Shown here: positions 26,615 to 29,950 of the stretch, piece after piece
How positions within the stretch are numbered: the first letter of the stretch is position 1
Layout: every line of letters begins with the position of its first letter
Assembly: GCA_002887195.1 (NCBI GenBank)
Contig: PJAB01000312.1
Span: 1-29,950, forward strand
DNA: 29,950 nt
DNA from: Chrysochromulina parva
Taxonomy: Eukaryota; Haptophyta; Prymnesiales; Chrysochromulinaceae
Reading direction: 5' to 3'
Position numbers and translations under genes: made by a program
Notes under the pieces: generated by a model
Seen by the model: the letters and a program-made list of their open reading frames with translations, nothing else
Databases searched by the model: none
Told to the model about the DNA's origin: nothing

Positions 26615-27027
26615 TGACGCTCTTGGTGCTCGGCACGGCGCTATTGGTGCTCGCCACGGCGCTCGAGCGTCCGGACGCGGGCTACCTTGTCGGGTCTTTG
26701 GATGAAGGCGCACTGAGGACGGTGCTCAGCTCGGCGCCCCTGGACGGGAGAGGATCCATGGCTTGTGGCTTGGAAGGCGCCGCCGGCGCCGCCGCGCATT
26801 CCGAACGCTGCAAACGTACGGTACTGTACGCGTGTAATCTTTATTATTGTGGTCCCGTCTTGTCTTGACGAGACTGGAACGATCTCCTCTATTACCGTGA
26901 TCCGTGTATTTCATTCGTTTTTCGGTGCGGTCTCGTTAACGTTTTGACGTGTGGGTCGCCCCGCGCGCTGCAACACCGCAGCGCACGTGCGCACCTCCAC
27001 GCCCCAACCCCGGCGCCGCGGGATGAA
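26615..27027. other. Convergent intergenic region
   Basis: These 413 bp lie between the stops of the HMG-CoA reductase gene and the F-box/ankyrin gene, and should hold both 3' ends. AT-rich segments occur at 26820-26945. No gene or intron-type repeat is seen. Confidence 0.5.
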
Positions 27028-28587
27028 TTAATCGAGCGCGTCCAGATCAGCGGCGACGGCGGCCACCCCAATCACCTTGATGGCAGGCAGCTTGGCGCGC
27101 GGCGCGGCGTCGGCATTGGTCAAGGTAAGGGGGTAGGTCAGACCTACCGGTACCCCCTTAGTCAAGGAGCTCCTCTCGTCTTCAATCGGTACATGTTTAG
27201 TCAAGGAGCTCCTCACGTCTTCAATCGGTTTAGTCAAGGAGCTCCTCACGTCTTCAATCGGTACATGTTTAGTCAAGGAGCTCCTCACGTCTTCAATCGG
27301 TACATGTTTAGTCAAGGAGCTCCTCACGTCTTCAATCGGTACATGTATGCACGGCTTGGCTGGCGCGGGCGCGCCGCTCAGCACATCCGCCAAACCACCG
27401 CGGGCGGGCGACAGCTTGGGGATGCTGCCCATCGCATCCTTCTCCATAACTGCCGCGGGATAGGCGGCGAGGAGTACATTCAAGATGGCGTCCGACGCTC
27501 GCTTTTCAGCGGCCCAGTGCAACGGGAGCTTTGACAGCTTGTCCTTCTTCTGTGCCGCCTCGGGGTAGGCCGCAATCATCAGCTTCACGACGGCCTCCGA
27601 CGAGTCACATGCGGCGCCATAGTGCACCGCCCAATGCAACGGTAGCTTCGACATCATGTCCTTCTCTCTGACTGCGTCGGGGTAAGCCGCTAACAACTCC
27701 GTCACGACATCCACACAGACCTCACCAGCAGCAGCATAGTGCAGCGGTGTCCTCATCCCCATGTCCTTCTCCCTGGCGGCCGCTGGGTACGCGTCGAGCA
27801 ACGCTTTCACAATAGCCCTCGACGGTGACACACATGTAGCGGCCCAGTGCAGCGGGAGTCTCTGATCTGCGTCCTTCTTCTTGGCTGCTTCGGGATAGGC
27901 GGCGAGTAGCGCTTCCACGACGGCCACGGACGCCGACTGCTTCGCGGCGTAGTGCAAAGGGAGCCTCGAGCTGGCGTCCTTCTTCTTGACTGCTTCGGGG
28001 TAGGCTGTGAACAGCAACTTCACAACGGCCGCTGAGGCCTTACCCTGAGCGGCCCAGTGCAGCAGGTGCATCGAGTCACGGTCCTGCGCCTCGACCGCCT
28101 TGGGGTAGGCAGCGAGTAGCGCCTCCACGATGGCCTCTGACGCCTGATGCTCGATGGCATAGTGCAATGGAAACCTCCAGTTACAGTCCTTCCTCTTGGC
28201 CGCCTCGGGGTAAGCGGTGAGCAGCGCTTGCACGACGGCCAACGATGCTCGATTCATAGCGGCTAAGTGCAAGGGGAGGATCCCCGTGTGGCTAGACACC
28301 GGAGCAGGCGCAATCGCCGGCCAAAGCAGTCCATTGTCGCGCAGGTTGCTCTTCCACGCCGTGCACACCTCGGAGATGCGGAGGATGAGTACGCCCGGCC
28401 GCGAGTCGAGAACGTGGCCGAAAATCGACACGAGCAATGCATCCGGGAGTATATCCAACGTTGCATCCGTCGCATGGCTAACCGCCTCTGGAAAGCCGCC
28501 CGCGAGCTCCTCCTCCTCCTCTTCGCGCTGCCGCTGCGCTGTACTCTCTTCCGCGTCGACTACTTTCTGAGCGAGCACGTGCGCCAT
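27028..28587 (-). CDS. F-box and ankyrin-repeat protein
   Basis: A 519-aa protein, single exon, ATG at 28587. An acidic Glu-rich N-terminus is followed by an F-box at about residues 44-92 (LDILPDALLVSIFGHVLDSRP...CTAWKSNLRDNGLLW). About eight ankyrin-type repeats of 34-38 aa then run from 100 to 395, each with LPLHWAA or LPLHYAA and VVxALLxAYPEAxxxKD. The F-box would join an SCF ubiquitin ligase through Skp1, and the ankyrin repeats would bind the target; both are inferences from domain families. The C-terminal tail carries five copies of HVPIEDVRSSLTK encoded by a minisatellite, then VGLTYPLTLTNADAAPRAKLPAIKVIGVAAVAADLDALD. It lacks introns and intron repeats. Confidence 0.85.
   Translation of the reverse strand: MAHVLAQKVVDAEESTAQRQREEEEEELAGGFPEAVSHATDATLDILPDALLVSIFGHVLDSRPGVLILRISEVCTAWKSNLRDNGLLWPAIAPAPVSSHTGILPLHLAAMNRASLAVVQALLTAYPEAAKRKDCNWRFPLHYAIEHQASEAIVEALLAAYPKAVEAQDRDSMHLLHWAAQGKASAAVVKLLFTAYPEAVKKKDASSRLPLHYAAKQSASVAVVEALLAAYPEAAKKKDADQRLPLHWAATCVSPSRAIVKALLDAYPAAAREKDMGMRTPLHYAAAGEVCVDVVTELLAAYPDAVREKDMMSKLPLHWAVHYGAACDSSEAVVKLMIAAYPEAAQKKDKLSKLPLHWAAEKRASDAILNVLLAAYPAAVMEKDAMGSIPKLSPARGGLADVLSGAPAPAKPCIHVPIEDVRSSLTKHVPIEDVRSSLTKHVPIEDVRSSLTKPIEDVRSSLTKHVPIEDERSSLTKGVPVGLTYPLTLTNADAAPRAKLPAIKVIGVAAVAADLDALD
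27126..27160. repeat. Inverted repeat inside coding sequence
   Basis: Arms TAAGGGGGTA (27126-27135) and TACCCCCTTA (27151-27160) are perfectly complementary. The loop itself contains GGTC-A-GACC. It lies in the F-box/ankyrin tail, directly beside the 39-bp minisatellite. Confidence 0.8.
27158..27345 (-). repeat. 39-bp in-frame minisatellite (13-aa repeat)
   Basis: Five units have spacings of 39, 33, 39 and 39 bp (anchor GTCAAGG at 27161, 27200, 27233, 27272 and 27311). One unit lost exactly two codons. The encoded unit is HVPIEDVRSSLTK. All length changes keep the frame. Confidence 0.92.
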
Positions 28588-29103
28588 ATCGGATCACCGC
28601 CTTCAGTGCTGCATTGCTGGGCTTCGAATTTTTTATCATGGGCTGTGAAAGCGAAAGGTCAGCTCAGAACGACATGCGCAAGCGCGCGCGCGCGGCGCGC
28701 ACCGAACGGCCACTACCACACGAAACACTGCCACGAAGTAACTTTGCACAATCCATTCACACCATCACGACATGTCACGATCAGCGTGCCTTCAACACTC
28801 CAAGCCGCCGACGCCCAAACCATCCTCAACGCCGCCAGCGCGCGCATGCTCCGCGTCTCATATGGGGTCATGTAAGGTGTGTGTATTCTGAGCGGGCAGT
28901 AACAGTGCTGCAGCACCGGTTGACGCGTCTGTCGTGTTAACGTTTACACACAACACGTCGCCCCTGCACTTCACAACGGGCTTCACAACACATCACCACG
29001 CGAGTCGAACCTGTGCGAGGTACGCCTACCCACAGCCTTAAGCCAAGGCCGCCCTCCTCACGCGCAACACGACGCCCAACTCGTCGCCCAGCTGTGTCCG
29101 TCG
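28588..29103. promoter_or_regulatory. Promoter region of the F-box/ankyrin gene
   Basis: These 516 bp lie between the F-box/ankyrin start and the stop of the PAH-domain gene (both minus strand). A CG-alternating stretch lies near 28680-28700 and a 12-bp palindrome GTGCTGCAGCAC near 28905. No gene is seen. Confidence 0.4.
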
Positions 29104-29562
29104 TCACGCTGAGAACTCACCTCGCACCTCTTTGGTGAGCTTGATCCCCGCAAGCACGGCGAACTCCTCGCGACACGCATCGAAGCCGACGCCGCCCGGG
29201 GCGTACGCGCGGTCGGCCGCCCGCCGCCAGGCGAGCATCAAAGGGCCGATCACATTACTGACCATCCGCCAGCGAGCCATGAGATAGCCGGGCGGCAGGA
29301 AACGATTGAAGCCGAGAGTGAGGTCGCCGTGGTGCTCGAGGAGTTGCGAAACCTGCTCTTTCACCTCCTTGATGGTCTTCTTCTCCTTTTGGTACGTGTG
29401 CAGGATCTCGAGGAAGGCTTTGTACGTCTCGGGCTCCTTGGCGAAGCGAGTCTTGACCTTCCTCACGTACTCGATCGAATCATCGAATCCGATGGGCGCC
29501 TTCTTTCTGGTCCAAAGACCTTGGTCCCTCTTCGCAATGTCCTCCGGCTGCAGCCCGGTCAT
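29104..29562 (-). CDS. Small Sin3-type PAH-domain protein
   Basis: A 152-aa protein starting at ATG 29562. Residues about 28-92 (DDSIEYVRKVKTRFAKEPETYKAFLEILHTYQKEKKTIKEVKEQVSQLLEHHGDLTLGFNRFLPP) match the paired amphipathic helix domain of Sin3 corepressors: four helices, ending in the typical L..GFN.FLP motif. The remaining 60 residues are not recognised and lack the histone-deacetylase interaction region of full Sin3. It may be a stand-alone PAH adaptor or regulator of Sin3 complexes, or the C-terminal exon of a longer gene: CCTGCAG lies just upstream of the ATG and could be an acceptor. Confidence 0.75.
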   Translation of the reverse strand: MTGLQPEDIAKRDQGLWTRKKAPIGFDDSIEYVRKVKTRFAKEPETYKAFLEILHTYQKEKKTIKEVKEQVSQLLEHHGDLTLGFNRFLPPGYLMARWRMVSNVIGPLMLAWRRAADRAYAPGGVGFDACREEFAVLAGIKLTKEVRGEFSA

Positions 29563-29704
29563 GCCTGCAGGTACCGCGAGGAGTGCGAGCTGCTCAGGAG
29601 TGTGGCGGCGGGCGGCGCTCGCAAGTCGAGGACGTCATCGCAAATGCTCAGGAGGTTTGCGCACGGGTGCTCGCTTTTGGGGGGCCTAAAACCACCCACA
29701 GGTT

Positions 29705-29729
29705 GTGAACTCCCCTCTAAGGAGTTCAC
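29705..29729. repeat. Perfect 9-bp hairpin
   Basis: GTGAACTCC (29705-29713) and GGAGTTCAC (29721-29729) form a perfect stem with a 7-nt loop. A short (TTCACG)n run follows to about 29744. It lies between the PAH gene start and the next possible minus-strand gene, so it could be in a 3' UTR or promoter. Confidence 0.7.
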
Positions 29730-29813
29730 GTTCACGTTCACGTTAATTTGCCAGAAGAGCGAGCAGCACTTAAGTAGGAATATCAGTCGAAACTTCACAA
29801 GTCCGTCTCTTTT

Positions 29814-29950
29814 TCATGACGAAAGAAATACACACTCCTCCTCGACCCAATACACCAACATAACCTTGCGACCCGTCTCATCCATGTGGGTCTTCAGCCC
29901 GTTACGCGACATCTTGACTGCCCGGTCAATGCTGCAGCCCTCGCAAAATA
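29814..29950 (-). CDS. Possible 3' end of a further minus-strand gene
   Basis: An open frame enters from the right edge and stops at 29814-29816, giving 45 residues: it begins FCEGCSIDRAVKM, continues SRNGLKTHMDETGRK and ends VYWVEEECVFLSS. The CxxC and a following His recall a zinc-finger edge, but the piece is too short to name. The other two minus-strand frames are closed by stops. It may equally be non-coding. Confidence 0.35.
   Translation of the reverse strand, partial: FCEGCSIDRAVKMSRNGLKTHMDETGRKVMLVYWVEEECVFLSS

Noticed and set aside
29559..29798. 79-codon minus-strand frame upstream of the PAH gene
   Set aside because: It has no recognisable domain and includes the (TTCACG)n run and the hairpin; more likely untranslated.

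Overview
This is a nuclear segment from a GC-rich eukaryotic microalga, most likely a secondary-plastid lineage such as a haptophyte or stramenopile; the species cannot be fixed from the sequence. The reasons are spliced genes with GT-AG introns, a four-domain voltage-gated cation channel with EF-hands, an F-box/ankyrin protein of a type common in algae, an AGC kinase, a Sin3-type PAH protein, HMG-CoA reductase, and a protein with a possible bipartite plastid-targeting leader. Exons below were assembled by hand from splice sites, reading phase and family conservation.

Layout. 1-958 (-): 3'-truncated FSP1/AIFM2-like flavin oxidoreductase. 1783-3504 (-): Zn(II)2Cys6 regulator, 3 exons. 3838-7857 (+): SAM-dependent methyltransferase with a long helical N-terminal region, 8 exons, divergent from the regulator. 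8641-10497 (+): intronless, possibly plastid-targeted membrane protein. 11773-14406 (-): AGC-type kinase, 2 exons. 15155-24648 (-): four-domain channel of about 2,622 aa, 13 exons. 24788-26614 (+): soluble-type class I HMG-CoA reductase, 5 exons, head-to-head with the channel across only 139 bp. 27028-28587 (-): F-box/ankyrin protein, intronless. 29104-29562 (-): small PAH-domain protein. 29814-29950 (-): possible 3' end of one more gene.

The remarkable system is in the introns. Five genes carry 26 introns, and most are built from the same sense-oriented low-complexity unit of about 10 bp (CTCTGATGGC/CTCTGATGAC and variants, or CTGATTGCATG), ending in a pyrimidine-rich acceptor such as TTGCCTCCCTCATCAG. 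These behave like introner elements. In many of them the first bases of the intron copy the first bases of the next exon (8 to 34 bp). The 5' splice site is therefore a duplicated piece of coding target, while the repeat supplies candidate branch points and the 3' splice site. Several introns also hold an internal copy of the intact exon-exon junction, tandem element copies with AG|GT ratchet sites, or the mirror arrangement in which the acceptor is a copy of the upstream exon end. In the channel, such an intron contains a second, frame-compatible version of the domain III pore segment. The repeats are absent from intergenic DNA and from the intronless genes.

The genes do not form one pathway. 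The paired features are the two divergent promoters (regulator/methyltransferase, and channel/HMG-CoA reductase).
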